From assembly GCF_001591645.1 (NCBI RefSeq), contig NZ_BCVH01000018.1, forward strand, positions 1-64,000: 64,000 bases of DNA, read 5' to 3'. The stretch is from Robertmurraya korlensis NBRC 107688. Its GTDB lineage: Bacteria; Bacillota; Bacilli; Bacillales; Cytobacillaceae. The stretch's first letter is position 1; the number at the start of each line of letters is the position of its first letter. The position numbers were made by a program, and so were the translations under genes. Of this stretch, positions 26,757 through 36,068 are shown in pieces. The notes under the pieces are model-generated. The model searched no databases, was not told where the DNA came from, and was given only the letters and a program-made list of their open reading frames with translations.

Positions 26757-26930
26757 CTATGAGTTTGTAAAAGTTTTAAAAATAAAATCTACCAAGACAC
26801 CACCGAGGTACACACCGAAAACCCCTAACACGCCCGCAAGCACAGGGGGAGCTGGTAATGGTAGACGCAAGAACTTAAAGACAACTCCTATTACAATTCC
26901 TGCTAATATACTTAATAGTAACTCCTTCAT
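26757..26930 (-). CDS. XapX-domain small membrane protein
   Basis: A 57-residue protein, MKELLLSILAGIVIGVVFKF... to ...VDFIFKTFTNS. Two hydrophobic helices flank the motif LRLPLPAPPVLAGVLGVFG, characteristic of the XapX domain (DUF1427), found in small membrane proteins next to nucleoside genes. AAAGGAG nine bases before ATG 26930 fixes the start. It lies between pdp and cdd on the same strand with short gaps, so it is part of the operon. A role in nucleoside transport is plausible but unproved. Confidence 0.85.
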   Translation of the reverse strand: MKELLLSILAGIVIGVVFKFLRLPLPAPPVLAGVLGVFGVYLGGVLVDFIFKTFTNS

Positions 26931-27032
26931 TTTCCATTCTCCTTTTTGTAAAATAACAACGTTACCGTCGTAGGAGGTCTAACCTCTCAAAGGTAAAAGT
27001 TAGGGCCACTCATTGGCCCCTCTTTCTGTTTA

Positions 27033-28337
27033 CTATTGATAAATAATGTCATAAATCAAAGGGTTTAATTCTACACTTCTTTGCGAAATATGATAAGCAT
27101 CATAAATTCGATTGATTACTTCCGTAACTTCTTGAGTATTACTATGAATGGTTACAAGTGACTCCCCTTTTTTAACTGAATCACCAATCTTTTTATTTAA
27201 TACAAGCCCAACAGCTAAATCAATTTCTGAGTCTTTTGTTGTTCTTCCTGCTCCTAAAATACTTGAAGCAATCCCAATTTTATCAGCAATGATCTCTGCA
27301 ATATAACCATCCTCTTTGGCCTCTACTTCAAAAGTAAAAGAAGCTGTTGGAAGCCTTGACGGATCATCGATGATCGAATCGTCTCCACCTTGAGCTGCAA
27401 TAAATGTTTTAAACGTTTCAATTGCTTTTCCTGTCTGGATGGATTCCTCTAACATTTTCCGTGCTTCGTCCACATTTTCTGCTTTATTTGCTAAATAGAC
27501 CATTTTACTTCCAAGTGTTAAACATAGCTCATATAGATCTTCTGGTCCTTGACCTTTTAACGTGTCAATCGCTTCTTTTACTTCTAGGGCATTTCCGATT
27601 GCAAAACCGAGCGGCTGGTTCATATCAGAAATTACGGCAATTGTTTTACGGCCAGCACCATTGCCGATTTGCACCATTGCATGGGCGAGTTCCTTGGCAC
27701 CTTCTAAATCCTTCATAAATGCGCCTGATCCTATTTTGACATCTAAAACGATTGCATCAGCACCAGAAGCAATTTTTTTACTCATAATGGAGCTTGCAAT
27801 CAGTGGAATGGAATTAACCGTTGCCGTGACATCTCGTAATCCATATAACTTCTTATCAGCAGGTGTTAAATTCCCACTCTGTCCAACAACGGCAATTTTA
27901 TTTTTATTCACTAGATTATTAAACGTTTCCCCATCAATTTCAACCTGAAAGCCGCTTATTGATTCTAATTTATCAATGGTTCCTCCTGTGTGTCCAAGTC
28001 CACGCCCAGACATTTTAGCAACAGGAACTCCTACAGAAGCGACTAATGGTGCAAGAATCAGTGTTGTCGTATCACCAACTCCACCTGTACTGTGTTTATC
28101 AACTTTAACCCCTTCAATGGAAGAAAGGTCAATTTGGTCACCTGACTCAACCATTGCCATCGTTAAATGTACTCGTTCTGAAATGGTCATATCTTGAAAG
28201 AAAATCGCCATCGCCATGGCTGACATTTGATAATCAGGTATATCTTCATCCGTATAACCCTTAATCATAAAATCAATTTCTTCTTTCGTTAGCTCATGAC
28301 CATCACGCTTTTTTTCGATTAAGTCGACCATTCTCAT
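27033..28337 (-). CDS. pdp: Pyrimidine-nucleoside phosphorylase
   Basis: A 434-residue enzyme of the thymidine/pyrimidine phosphorylase family that splits uridine, thymidine and deoxyuridine into base and (deoxy)ribose-1-phosphate. The phosphate-binding signature [13 protein letters not shown] and the motif [18 protein letters not shown] are intact. The C-terminal domain ([16 protein letters not shown]) is also complete. ATG 28337 follows AAGGATGAGA. It lies 57 bp after nupC and supplies deoxyribose-1-phosphate toward deoC. Confidence 0.97.
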   Translation of the reverse strand: MRMVDLIEKKRDGHELTKEEIDFMIKGYTDEDIPDYQMSAMAMAIFFQDMTISERVHLTMAMVESGDQIDLSSIEGVKVDKHSTGGVGDTTTLILAPLVASVGVPVAKMSGRGLGHTGGTIDKLESISGFQVEIDGETFNNLVNKNKIAVVGQSGNLTPADKKLYGLRDVTATVNSIPLIASSIMSKKIASGADAIVLDVKIGSGAFMKDLEGAKELAHAMVQIGNGAGRKTIAVISDMNQPLGFAIGNALEVKEAIDTLKGQGPEDLYELCLTLGSKMVYLANKAENVDEARKMLEESIQTGKAIETFKTFIAAQGGDDSIIDDPSRLPTASFTFEVEAKEDGYIAEIIADKIGIASSILGAGRTTKDSEIDLAVGLVLNKKIGDSVKKGESLVTIHSNTQEVTEVINRIYDAYHISQRSVELNPLIYDIIYQ

Positions 28338-28394
28338 GACATCTCATCCTTACACATTAGTATTTTAAATAAAAAGGGGAGGACTCCCCTTCAC

Positions 28395-29609
28395 CTAAAT
28401 AAAGATTCCCGCAATTGCTGCACTTAGTAATGAAGCTAACATCCCAGCAGCTACTGCACGAAGCCCAAGCTTTGCAATATCAGATCGACGGCTCGGAGCT
28501 AGTCCACCTAAGCCTCCTAAAAGAATCGCCATTGAACTTAGGTTCGCAAAACCACAAAGCGCAAAACTTACTACAATAACGGTTTTTGGACTTAATTGCT
28601 CAATTTGTGGTGCAAATGCAGAATACGCAACAAATTCATTTAAAACTAGCTTTTGACCAATAAAACTACCTGCCGCTACTGCTTCAGACCATGGTACACC
28701 CACAGCAAACGCTATTGGTGAAAACAGAATTCCTAGAATTGCTTGTAGTGATAGATTTTCAAAACCAAATAATCCACCTAAACCACCCAATATTCCATTG
28801 ATTAATGCAATTAATGCAATAAACGCTATTAACATTGCCCCTACATTTAAAGCAAGCTTTAAACCATCTCCAGCCCCACGAGCAGCTGCATCGATCACAT
28901 TAACCGATTCTGTATCTTTTTCCATTTTTAACTCATGAGAAGTCTCTGATTCTTCCGTTTCAGGCATCATTAATTTAGCCAAAACCAAACCTGCTGGAGC
29001 TGCCATGAAACTAGCAGCTAGTAAATATTCAAGCGGAACACCTAAAAGAGAGTAACCTACAAGGACTGAACCTGCTACAGAAGCTAGTCCTCCAGTCATA
29101 ACAGCAAACAATTCTGATTGTGTCATTTTTTCTATAAACGGACGAACAACAAGTGGTGCTTCTGTTTGCCCTACGAAAATATTGGCAGCTGCCGACATGG
29201 ACTCAGCTTTACTTGTACCTAATAGCTTTGATAATCCTCCGCCAATAATTCTAATAAACCACTGCATAATACCTAGATAATATAAAACCGAAATTAACGA
29301 TGAAAAGAAAATAATAATGGTTAGCACTTGGAAGGCAAAGATAAATCCAAATTGATCAGCACCTGCTAAAGGCCCAAAAACAAACGAAAGGCCTTCGTTC
29401 GCATAATTAATGACATCTTGAATTCTCATTGTGAACCATTGTAAGGCCGTACGCCCAGCTTCCCATTTTAAAACGACAAACGCGAACGCCAGCTGTATCG
29501 CTAAACCACCGAATATCGTTCGATAATTAATCGCTTTCTTTTTATTTGATAAAAGAAAGGCTATTCCCAAAACAACAAAGATCCCAAAAATTCCCCATAA
29601 TACATTCAT
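28395..29609 (-). CDS. nupC: Concentrative nucleoside transporter, NupC family
   Basis: A 404-residue cation-coupled nucleoside importer with about nine or ten membrane segments. Family motifs are present: N-terminal [21 protein letters not shown], the substrate-binding [12 protein letters not shown], and the C-terminal [21 protein letters not shown] 29609 is supported by AGAGGTGAACAAC; the upstream start at 29648 would overlap regulatory sequence. It is the first gene of the nucleoside operon and is preceded by cre-like and operator-like boxes. Confidence 0.95.
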   Translation of the reverse strand: MNVLWGIFGIFVVLGIAFLLSNKKKAINYRTIFGGLAIQLAFAFVVLKWEAGRTALQWFTMRIQDVINYANEGLSFVFGPLAGADQFGFIFAFQVLTIIIFFSSLISVLYYLGIMQWFIRIIGGGLSKLLGTSKAESMSAAANIFVGQTEAPLVVRPFIEKMTQSELFAVMTGGLASVAGSVLVGYSLLGVPLEYLLAASFMAAPAGLVLAKLMMPETEESETSHELKMEKDTESVNVIDAAARGAGDGLKLALNVGAMLIAFIALIALINGILGGLGGLFGFENLSLQAILGILFSPIAFAVGVPWSEAVAAGSFIGQKLVLNEFVAYSAFAPQIEQLSPKTVIVVSFALCGFANLSSMAILLGGLGGLAPSRRSDIAKLGLRAVAAGMLASLLSAAIAGIFI

Positions 29610-29653
29610 GTTGTTCACCTCTATAATGTAATGTAAAGCGTTATACACAGTTA

Positions 29654-29669
29654 CCGAAAGCGCTTACTA
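29654..29669. promoter_or_regulatory. cre-like box upstream of nupC
   Basis: CCGAAAGCGCTTACTA keeps the AAGCGCTT core of cre but has three flank mismatches. The similar GTAAAGCGTTATAC lies at 29632-29645. Confidence 0.45.
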
Positions 29670-29700
29670 ATCCACAAAAAAAATATACATTTTTACTTTA

Positions 29701-29734
29701 TTGTCCGACGTTTGTTATCAGACGTCCAACAACT
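29701..29734. promoter_or_regulatory. Operator-like inverted repeat, nupC leader
   Basis: TTGTCCGACGT (29701-29711) and ACGTCCAACAA (29722-29732) form an imperfect inverted repeat. AGACGTCCAACAACT (29720-29734) recurs at 29836-29850. Confidence 0.55.
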
Positions 29735-29823
29735 ATAAGCGAGTAGGAAGTTAGATGAAAAAGTAACTAGCTATTTTCCGTCTTTGTATCCCCTTTCATT
29801 TCGTTTGACGACTTCTCTCTCAC

Positions 29824-29853
29824 ATTATATAGGTAAGAGGTCCAACAACTCAA
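29824..29853 (-). promoter_or_regulatory. Probable SigA promoter of nupC with operator copy in the spacer
   Basis: On the minus strand TTGAGT (29848-29853), 18 bp, then TATAAT (29824-29829). AGAGGTCCAACAACT (29836-29850, plus strand), 14/15 identical to the box at 29720, fills the spacer. Confidence 0.6.
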
Positions 29854-30002
29854 CACTTTTTTTCTTGTAAAAAATAACCTGTTCGGAAACAGGCACCTTT
29901 TGCACACAAAAAGTTCAAAAATGAAACCTTACCACTAGAATATAAGATAACCATCCTTGTGGTAGTTTTTCATTTTCTATACACTTCAATTAAAATATTC
30001 TT

Positions 30003-30728
30003 CTAAAAGATTCTTTTTCGAAAAACATTAAAGCTGATTTGATCTGCTCTAAAAAAGTTAATTGAATATAATACTGGTTCATCATTCGAGTCGTAATGGA
30101 CTTGTTTGAGGATCAATAATGGAGTTCCTGATTCACATTTTAAAATATCTGATATCTCTTCATGGTAACCCATTGTCTCGATAAAAGCCTTTGCATAGGT
30201 AATCGTTACGTTAGCCTCTTCCTCTAAAAAATCAAACAAAGACTCGTCATTCAGTTGATAGCCACCAGGAAATAAGTGTGCTGGAATTTTATCTATACAG
30301 TAAACTAGTGGCATTTCATTTGCTGTACGTACTCTTTTAACTAGTAGGACCATTTCATTTTTCTTTAACTTTAATTCGTTAATTTCTTCTTCTTGCGGTT
30401 CTACATATCCAGAAAATAAAAGCTCTGTCCCAGGGGTCTTCCCCTCTCGCTCAATTAAGTTCGTAACACTAAACAACTCTTCGATCCCACCAGAGATAAC
30501 TGGCTTTTTATTCACAAAGGTGCCAATACCATGTTTTCGAGTGATAATATTTTCCTCTTCTAAAATTCGAAGTGCTTCTCTTAAGGTCGTTCTTGAAACA
30601 TGAAGTTGTTTCGCAAAATCAGTCTCAGAAGGCAAACGTTCACCAGGCTCTAATTCGCCATTTTTAATTTTATCTTTTATTTGATCAATAACAATCAGAT
30701 AACGAGACTTTTGGTAGATATAATCCAT
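30003..30728 (-). CDS. GntR-family regulator with UTRA domain
   Basis: A 241-residue regulator of the HutC/GntR subfamily. Residues 5-70 form the winged HTH (GERLPSETDFAKQLHVSRTT, LREALRILEEENIITRKHGIGTFV). Residues about 90-235 form the UTRA ligand-binding domain (ELKLKKNEMVLLVKRVRTAN, then CESGTPLLILKQVHYDSND). It lies upstream of nupC on the same strand with about 390 bp between. That spacer carries repeated boxes, so I infer that it controls the nucleoside operon in place of a DeoR-type regulator. The effector is unknown. Confidence 0.9.
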   Translation of the reverse strand: MDYIYQKSRYLIVIDQIKDKIKNGELEPGERLPSETDFAKQLHVSRTTLREALRILEEENIITRKHGIGTFVNKKPVISGGIEELFSVTNLIEREGKTPGTELLFSGYVEPQEEEINELKLKKNEMVLLVKRVRTANEMPLVYCIDKIPAHLFPGGYQLNDESLFDFLEEEANVTITYAKAFIETMGYHEEISDILKCESGTPLLILKQVHYDSNDEPVLYSINFFRADQISFNVFRKRIF

Positions 30729-30854
30729 CGAACGAATCCCCCATGTTTAGTATAACGTTATTTTACATACAATTAAGAACGCTTTCAACTTATAGAGGTT
30801 TTTAAAAATAGTAGTTAACTATCTTACAAAACAAATGTGAACCTATGAAAAAAA

Positions 30855-30892
30855 GAAGCAGGGCTTTTCCTTTTATCTGGAGTCCCCGCTTC
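30855..30892 (-). terminator. Terminator of the zinc-ribbon gene
   Basis: GAAGC-A-GGG and CCC-C-GCTTC pair, and the minus strand continues TTTTTTT. Confidence 0.75.
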
Positions 30893-30898
30893 TTTTCT

Positions 30899-31096
30899 TT
30901 ATTCTTCCTCAATAACCCTAGCCACATTGTTACCGCAATTTTTACATTTTCCTTTTAACACAATACCGAAATTATGCTCTTCCACTATAAAAGCAGTAAT
31001 CGTTGTTACATCTGAGCAATTCCCGCACCAAACATTACCTAGTAACCCATTTCTTACATCCTTCGGCATAGAAAGCCACTTTTTGTTTGCCTCCAT
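30899..31096 (-). CDS. Small zinc-ribbon protein, unknown function
   Basis: A 65-residue protein with two CxxC knuckles (WCGNCSDV and KCKNCGNN) about 25 residues apart, expected to bind one zinc. The intervening stretch TTITAFIVEEHNFGIVLKG is beta-rich, as in a ribbon fold. AAAGGG lies before ATG 31096. It has its own terminator. It could bind nucleic acid or act as a protein adaptor; nothing in the neighbourhood decides this. Confidence 0.75.
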   Translation of the reverse strand: MEANKKWLSMPKDVRNGLLGNVWCGNCSDVTTITAFIVEEHNFGIVLKGKCKNCGNNVARVIEEE

Positions 31097-31331
31097 CGTA
31101 AAACCCTTTCTTTCCCATGATTTGAGTAAAGTCTATCTACTTATCATACACATTCAAATCAAAAACCTAAAGCTACTCTTTTTACAAGAACTCGACCTAT
31201 CCGACCGTCTCTATCAATACCAAGATTACAATACCCTAATTGTTCAAAAATCAGTCACAAATATTCGAAAATCAACCTGTCCTATTAAACTACCCCTCTC
31301 TATATAAACATTGAAGGGATGGTGTAAAGGA

Positions 31332-32171
31332 ATGAAAAATGGCTGTATTGAACAATTCGAGCAGTATTCTCAATTTTCCTCTTTAAAAGAATTCAATACT
31401 CATATGGAAATGTGGTTGGCTGTCCATAAAGATGATTTCTCTAAGGGAGAACGAGTAGGTTTGAAGCGACTCGTTCGTTTTGCTGCGAAAATCCCTGGTG
31501 TTTGCAATGCGAAAATTGGGACCGTGTTAAAAGCAATTCATGATGAACACAACGGAAACGGAATCTCTCGTTCTACTTTCAAACGAATGATCCAAAAGGC
31601 AATTGGTGTAGGAATGCTGACCGTTCATGAAACTGAAAGAAAAAATGGATCACAGTCTAGTAATCTCTATGTGTTCCAACCTTTTCCTAAAAATGAACTA
31701 CCTAAGGAAAATCAATTAAACCACCCTAATAAAACTAGTAATCCTTTGAAAACTAATAGTAAAAAGATAAAAGAACGTAAAGAAACGGATTCAGCCAATC
31801 ATACCGAAAATAAAACGAACAAACCTCTTGATTACACTTACACAAGTGACCGAGTTCCTTACTCATTCTCTCAAGTAGTCAGATACTTCTATACAGAAGC
31901 AAAGCAGATTGAGGAATTCTGGAGAATGACACAAATCGCCGCCTACCGGAATAATTTTGAAAACCGGAAAGACCTTGTAAATATCGCCGTTCACTCATTT
32001 AAACAATTGATTAGCAAACTAAAAGTGAGCACCATACAAAAGCCGATAGCCTATTATTATGGGATTCTGAATAAAAAACTTGAAGAGCTTTATTTTGAAG
32101 ATTTGTATGAAATGGAGTTTTGTATGGCTTTAGTAAAAAACCAGTTGTTTTTATCTTTTAATTTCAATTAA
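31332..32171 (+). CDS. Winged-helix protein of unknown function, replication-initiator-like
   Basis: About 279 residues. The N-terminal 120 residues look like a winged-helix DNA-binding unit (LKRLVRFAAKIPGVCNAKIG, then ISRSTFKRMIQKAIGVGMLTVHETERKNGSQSSNLYVF), similar in outline to plasmid or phage replication proteins. A basic, Asn/Lys-rich linker (about 125-175) follows. The C-terminal 100 residues are helical (YSFSQVVRYFYTEAKQIEEF...). AAAGG sits just before ATG 31332; a TTG at 31311 would add seven residues. Its last 8 bp overlap the convergent MEDS gene. I recognise the type as a conserved Bacillus protein but not a defined function. Confidence 0.6.
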   Translation: MKNGCIEQFEQYSQFSSLKEFNTHMEMWLAVHKDDFSKGERVGLKRLVRFAAKIPGVCNAKIGTVLKAIHDEHNGNGISRSTFKRMIQKAIGVGMLTVHETERKNGSQSSNLYVFQPFPKNELPKENQLNHPNKTSNPLKTNSKKIKERKETDSANHTENKTNKPLDYTYTSDRVPYSFSQVVRYFYTEAKQIEEFWRMTQIAAYRNNFENRKDLVNIAVHSFKQLISKLKVSTIQKPIAYYYGILNKKLEELYFEDLYEMEFCMALVKNQLFLSFNFN

Positions 32172-32895
32172 ATTTAAATAAAGAGTTATTATATAATAGA
32201 TGAGAATGGGTTCTAAAAGAATCATTCATAATGTATTCATCAATCAATTGTCCATTATGAATATAATCAAAAGCATCATATACACAAAGTCCTGAAGCAT
32301 TCATCCCTATAACTGAGTCTGTTAACACCTTTTCTAGCTTAAGGAAATCTTCTTTCGACGTTTCTCCAATAGCAAAAGAAGGTTGTCCAATTATTCTTGC
32401 TCCTTTATAGTTCTTACATTCTACCCCTTTTAGTAAAGTCGAAATCAGTTGCCTTACACCCTCAAGACCATTTTTGTTATTAGCCATAACCATATCTTTT
32501 ACTGGAAAAAATATTACACTAGATTTATCTATTCCATGGGATTCCAACAACTCCATCAGTTGATGGTATATATCTTTACTAAAAGAAACGGTTATTAGCT
32601 CATTATTTTCTACCCCATGCTTTATATAAGGTAATAGATTGATTAAAAGATGCTCACGGCCATAATAATAAAAGGTAGAGTGAATACCAAAAATATTATC
32701 TAGAGTCTTTATTTTGCTATCAATTCTTCTTTTATCACATTTTATACACTCTACAATAAATTGGTCTAACGCTTGACTTTTATTAACCACCATAGCATCC
32801 AACATATTCTCTTTTTCAGATACTAGATTTATTAATGTTTCTCTACTTTCTTCTAGCAAAGCTTTGATATTACACCCATCACAAACTGGTTTAAT
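32164..32895 (-). CDS. Spo0E-like / MEDS-domain fusion protein
   Basis: The N-terminal part (ETLINLVSEKENMLDAMVVN, KSQALDQFIVECIK) matches the Spo0E family helical hairpin with its SQxLDxxI signature; members dephosphorylate Spo0A-P. From about residue 60 onward lies a MEDS (DcmR-type sensory) domain: HSTFYYYGREHLLINLLPYI, ISTLLKGVECKNYKGARIIG, ASGLCVYDAFDYI. The start is unclear. TTG 32859 lacks a nearby ribosome binding site. GAGGGGGG (32902-32909) lies six bases before an in-frame ATT at 32895, which would add KPVCDGCNIKA with a CxxC pair. The combination suggests sporulation or phosphorelay input. Substrate and target are unproved. Confidence 0.7.
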   Translation of the reverse strand: MKPVCDGCNIKALLEESRETLINLVSEKENMLDAMVVNKSQALDQFIVECIKCDKRRIDSKIKTLDNIFGIHSTFYYYGREHLLINLLPYIKHGVENNELITVSFSKDIYHQLMELLESHGIDKSSVIFFPVKDMVMANNKNGLEGVRQLISTLLKGVECKNYKGARIIGQPSFAIGETSKEDFLKLEKVLTDSVIGMNASGLCVYDAFDYIHNGQLIDEYIMNDSFRTHSHLLYNNSLFKFN

Positions 32896-33076
32896 AAAAA
32901 GCCCCCCTCAGGACATATTTATACACCTGTTTTATTCTGCATGTTGTTCAAAAACACCTTTATTCCAAACACATATTTGTAAGGAAATTTAACATTAATT
33001 TGGGTAGATATCACTAAAACCAATTCCAACCAAATTCCTATCGGTACCCGAAACAAATTAAAAATAGGGTACAAAA

Positions 33077-33102
33077 AAAGAAGTCCATCACTGAACTTCT
33101 TT
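33077..33102 (-). terminator. Terminator after the TRAP operon
   Basis: AAAGAAGT and ACTTCTTT pair across a 10-base loop. The minus strand continues with TTTTTTG. Confidence 0.75.
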
Positions 33103-33159
33103 GATTACTTTATACATGATACTAGCTTTTCTTACCAAGGTTTTGCCTCCTACGAACAT

Positions 33160-34458
33160 CTATAGCCCCAGTAAGTTTGGTAAGAACAAACTGATTTGCG
33201 GTACATAAGTTATGAGCATTAGTAAAACAAATATGGCTGCATAAAATGGAAGGAGCGGTTTGAGAACTTCCTCGATTTTCACCTTCGCTACGCTGGCTCC
33301 AACAAACAGTCCCGTACCAACAGGTGGTGTAATTGAGCCCACGCATAAGTTAAAAATGAAAAACATAGCAAAATGGACAGGGTGTACACCTATGCTAGTT
33401 GCAATAGGTAAAAAGATTGGTGTAAAGATTAAAATCGCTGGAGCAACGTCCATGAAACATCCAATGAGTAACAAGACAATATTCATGATTAACAGGATGA
33501 TAATCGGATTATCAGAAATCCCTAAAACAAAGCTACTAATCGCTGCTGGCAGACCAGTAAACGCCATGGCAAAAGACATGAGCGAGGACGCTGCAATCAA
33601 TAGCATGATAATCCCTGTCATCTCAACCGCTTGCACTAAAATATTCGGTATTTGTTTGAGTGTAAGTGATTTATAGTATACAAGAGCAAGAAATAATGAA
33701 TAGACGACACAGATGGCAGATGCTTCGATAGCTGTGAAAGCTCCCGTAAGAATCCCGCCAATAATGATAAAAATCAATAACAAGCTTGGAATGGCTTCAA
33801 TAAAGATTTTTTTTACATTCACATTCTTCGCCTTAGGTGTGATGGGGAAATTTCTCTTCTTTGCAATCATGAATGCAACAATCATAATCGCAAGAGCCCA
33901 TAGAATTCCGATAACGTATCCACTTATAAACATAGCAGCAATGGAGGTTCCTCCGCTTATTAACGAAAAGATAATAAACGCCGTACTTGGAGGAATAATC
34001 ATTCCGGTTGGGGCCGAAGCGATATTAACTGCCGCTGCAAACTTTTTGTCATATCCCTCTTTTTCCTGAAGTGGGACCAACACACCACCAATGGCTGTTG
34101 ATGCCGCGATAGCTGAACTAGAAATACTACCAAAAAGCGCATTTCCCATAACATTGGAGTGAGCCAAGGAACCTGGGACTCTCCCCGTTAATACCTTGGA
34201 GAAGTTCACCAACTTAACGGCAATTCCTCCATTATTCATGATGATTCCTGATAATATAAAGAACGGTACAGCAATCAATGAAAAACTATCCAGGCTGGCC
34301 ACCATTTTTTGTGCTGACGTAAACACAGCGACATCAAATGGCAATACCAATAAAACCGTTGCCAAGGAAGCGACTGAAATACTTATCGCGATCGGAATTC
34401 CCACAGCTAGTAGAACGGCAAATACTAAGACTAAAATGATCGTGGCTTGTAAAACCAT
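33160..34458 (-). CDS. dctM: TRAP transporter large permease subunit (DctM family)
   Basis: A 432-residue integral membrane protein with about 11-12 helices, the ion-translocating large subunit of a tripartite ATP-independent periplasmic transporter. Family motifs include FFILSGIIMNNGGIAVKLV, NVMGNALFGSISSSAIAAST and NLCVGSITPPVGTGLFVGAS. It begins 24 bp after the small subunit gene and is the last clear gene of the GH105-dctP-dctQ-dctM unit. Uptake is driven by the sodium gradient in known members. A hexuronate or oligogalacturonide substrate is inferred from the GH105 neighbour. Confidence 0.94.
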   Translation of the reverse strand: MVLQATIILVLVFAVLLAVGIPIAISISVASLATVLLVLPFDVAVFTSAQKMVASLDSFSLIAVPFFILSGIIMNNGGIAVKLVNFSKVLTGRVPGSLAHSNVMGNALFGSISSSAIAASTAIGGVLVPLQEKEGYDKKFAAAVNIASAPTGMIIPPSTAFIIFSLISGGTSIAAMFISGYVIGILWALAIMIVAFMIAKKRNFPITPKAKNVNVKKIFIEAIPSLLLIFIIIGGILTGAFTAIEASAICVVYSLFLALVYYKSLTLKQIPNILVQAVEMTGIIMLLIAASSLMSFAMAFTGLPAAISSFVLGISDNPIIILLIMNIVLLLIGCFMDVAPAILIFTPIFLPIATSIGVHPVHFAMFFIFNLCVGSITPPVGTGLFVGASVAKVKIEEVLKPLLPFYAAIFVLLMLITYVPQISLFLPNLLGL

Positions 34459-34482
34459 GCGAGTTCACCTTCTTTGTATAAT

Positions 34483-35004
34483 TTAAACAACTCTCTCTTC
34501 TGGCAATTGTTCTTCACTATTCGTAAATACTTCTTTTTTCTCTGAAAAAAGTTCAATTATATTTTGAATACTGTAAAAAAGCCCTAATGCTCCACTGACT
34601 GGTAATGAGAGATATACCAATCCCATTGGTAAATGAAGAGAAGGTGATAATTGTGCCATAGTAATGGAAATTGCCCGTGCTCCTCCATATAACATAATAA
34701 TGCCTGAGAAGAATAAGAAACCCGTTTGAATCACAATATCAATCGACAACTTTTTATTATCCTTAAAACGATCACTTAACAGTGTAAAAGCAATGTGCTT
34801 CTTTTTCCCTACCACATAAGCAGCTGATAACATCGATAGCCAAATTAAAGCAAATTTAAGAAACTCTTCTGTAACCGAACTAGGACTATTCAGGATATAA
34901 CGACTGATTACTTGCCACATGGTAACCGCTACCATTACAAGGAATAATGTACCCGTAATCCATTCAAGCGTTCGGTCAATCACTTTTTTGATACTTTTCA
35001 CCAT
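34483..35004 (-). CDS. dctQ: TRAP transporter small permease subunit (DctQ family)
   Basis: A 173-residue four-helix membrane protein with the DctQ signature SSVTEEFLKFALIWLSMLSA and the VGKKKHIAFTLL loop. It forms the membrane module with DctM. It begins 12 bp after dctP and ends 24 bp before dctM, so the three are one transcript. The basic N-terminus (MVKSIKKVIDRTLEWI) is cytoplasmic by the positive-inside rule. Confidence 0.92.
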   Translation of the reverse strand: MVKSIKKVIDRTLEWITGTLFLVMVAVTMWQVISRYILNSPSSVTEEFLKFALIWLSMLSAAYVVGKKKHIAFTLLSDRFKDNKKLSIDIVIQTGFLFFSGIIMLYGGARAISITMAQLSPSLHLPMGLVYLSLPVSGALGLFYSIQNIIELFSEKKEVFTNSEEQLPEERVV

Positions 35005-35016
35005 TTCCTCCTCCTA

Positions 35017-36021
35017 TCACTCATCTTCACTTAAACTGCGAATCGCATTATAGGTTTTTGAAAACTCCTTACTGTTTTTAAATTGTTCGTGAAGCGGTTG
35101 AACAGCTTCTTGAAAAGGCTTGTTATCTACTTCATTAAAGACAACACCGTGTTTATCGATCGCTGCCTGTTTCTCCTTTTCAACTGCTTCTTTCCATACC
35201 GATTTTTCAAATACAGTTGATTCTTTGGCCGCTTCATGAATGGCATTTCTTTGATCCTTTGTTAGGCCCTTTAATCTTTCAGTATTCATGACCACAATAT
35301 CTGGGACCCTCGTATGTTCATCATAAGAGTAGTATTGTGTCACATCACCATGCCCAGCCGTCACAAGTACGAACTCGTTGTTTTCAGCTCCATCAATAAT
35401 GCCTTGCTGTAATGAGGTATATACTTCATTACTGCCCATTGGTGTCGCGGAACCACCCAACAACTCCACCATTTTTATAGCCGTTTCACTTTGCATAACT
35501 CTTATTTTCTTCCCTTTTAAATCTGCCGGGGTCTCTATTGGAGAATCTTTCATGTAAAAACTTCTTTGACCACTATCGTAATAAGTTAATCCGACAAAAC
35601 CAAGGTCTTCCGTTGATTGGTAAATGGGATTCATAATTTTTTCATTTTCCATTACTTTATAGAAATGCTCTTCGCTATCAAACAAGTATGGAATCCCGAA
35701 AATAGAATACTTTTTTGAGAAAGACTCTAGAGCGGAACCGCTTACTTTTGTAATATCAACCGCTCCGGTTTGGGTTAGTTCAATTAGTTCTCTTTCCCCG
35801 CCTAATTGTGCATCTGGGTAATATTGAACTTCAATCTTTCCATTTGTTTTTTCAGAAACCAATCTTCCAAATTCCTTCATTGAATCGATTACAGGTTGAC
35901 TGTTACTCGCATAAGCAAATCTGAGGACGATTTTTTCTTCTGCTTGGGTTTTCGTACTACAACCGGAAACCATTGCAAGCAATAATATTCCTACAAGTAC
36001 CAGTAGAAAGTTTCTCTTCAT
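35017..36021 (-). CDS. dctP: TRAP transporter solute-binding lipoprotein (DctP family)
   Basis: A 334-residue extracytoplasmic binding protein. The signal peptide MKRNFLLVLVGILLLAMVSGC ends in a lipobox, so it is a lipoprotein, normal for Gram-positive TRAP systems. The DctP fold shows LRFAYASNSQPVIDSMKEFG, YYPDAQLGGERELIELTQTG, LKGKKIRVMQSETAIKMVEL (with the carboxylate-binding Arg) and VYTSLQQGIIDGAENNE. The ligand is probably a monocarboxylate such as a uronate. It follows the GH105 gene by 47 bp. Confidence 0.94.
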   Translation of the reverse strand: MKRNFLLVLVGILLLAMVSGCSTKTQAEEKIVLRFAYASNSQPVIDSMKEFGRLVSEKTNGKIEVQYYPDAQLGGERELIELTQTGAVDITKVSGSALESFSKKYSIFGIPYLFDSEEHFYKVMENEKIMNPIYQSTEDLGFVGLTYYDSGQRSFYMKDSPIETPADLKGKKIRVMQSETAIKMVELLGGSATPMGSNEVYTSLQQGIIDGAENNEFVLVTAGHGDVTQYYSYDEHTRVPDIVVMNTERLKGLTKDQRNAIHEAAKESTVFEKSVWKEAVEKEKQAAIDKHGVVFNEVDNKPFQEAVQPLHEQFKNSKEFSKTYNAIRSLSEDE

Positions 36022-36068
36022 TTCTTTCCCTCCCGAAATATTCCGCTCTGTTTCTGAACATCACTATA

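Noticed and set aside
29631-29646. Second cre at the nupC start
   Set aside because: The AAGCG core is offset by one base from the consensus, so it is mentioned only as similar sequence.
33122-33346. Minus-strand 74-codon frame
   Set aside because: It lies inside the dctM coding region in another frame, and its sequence has no protein character.
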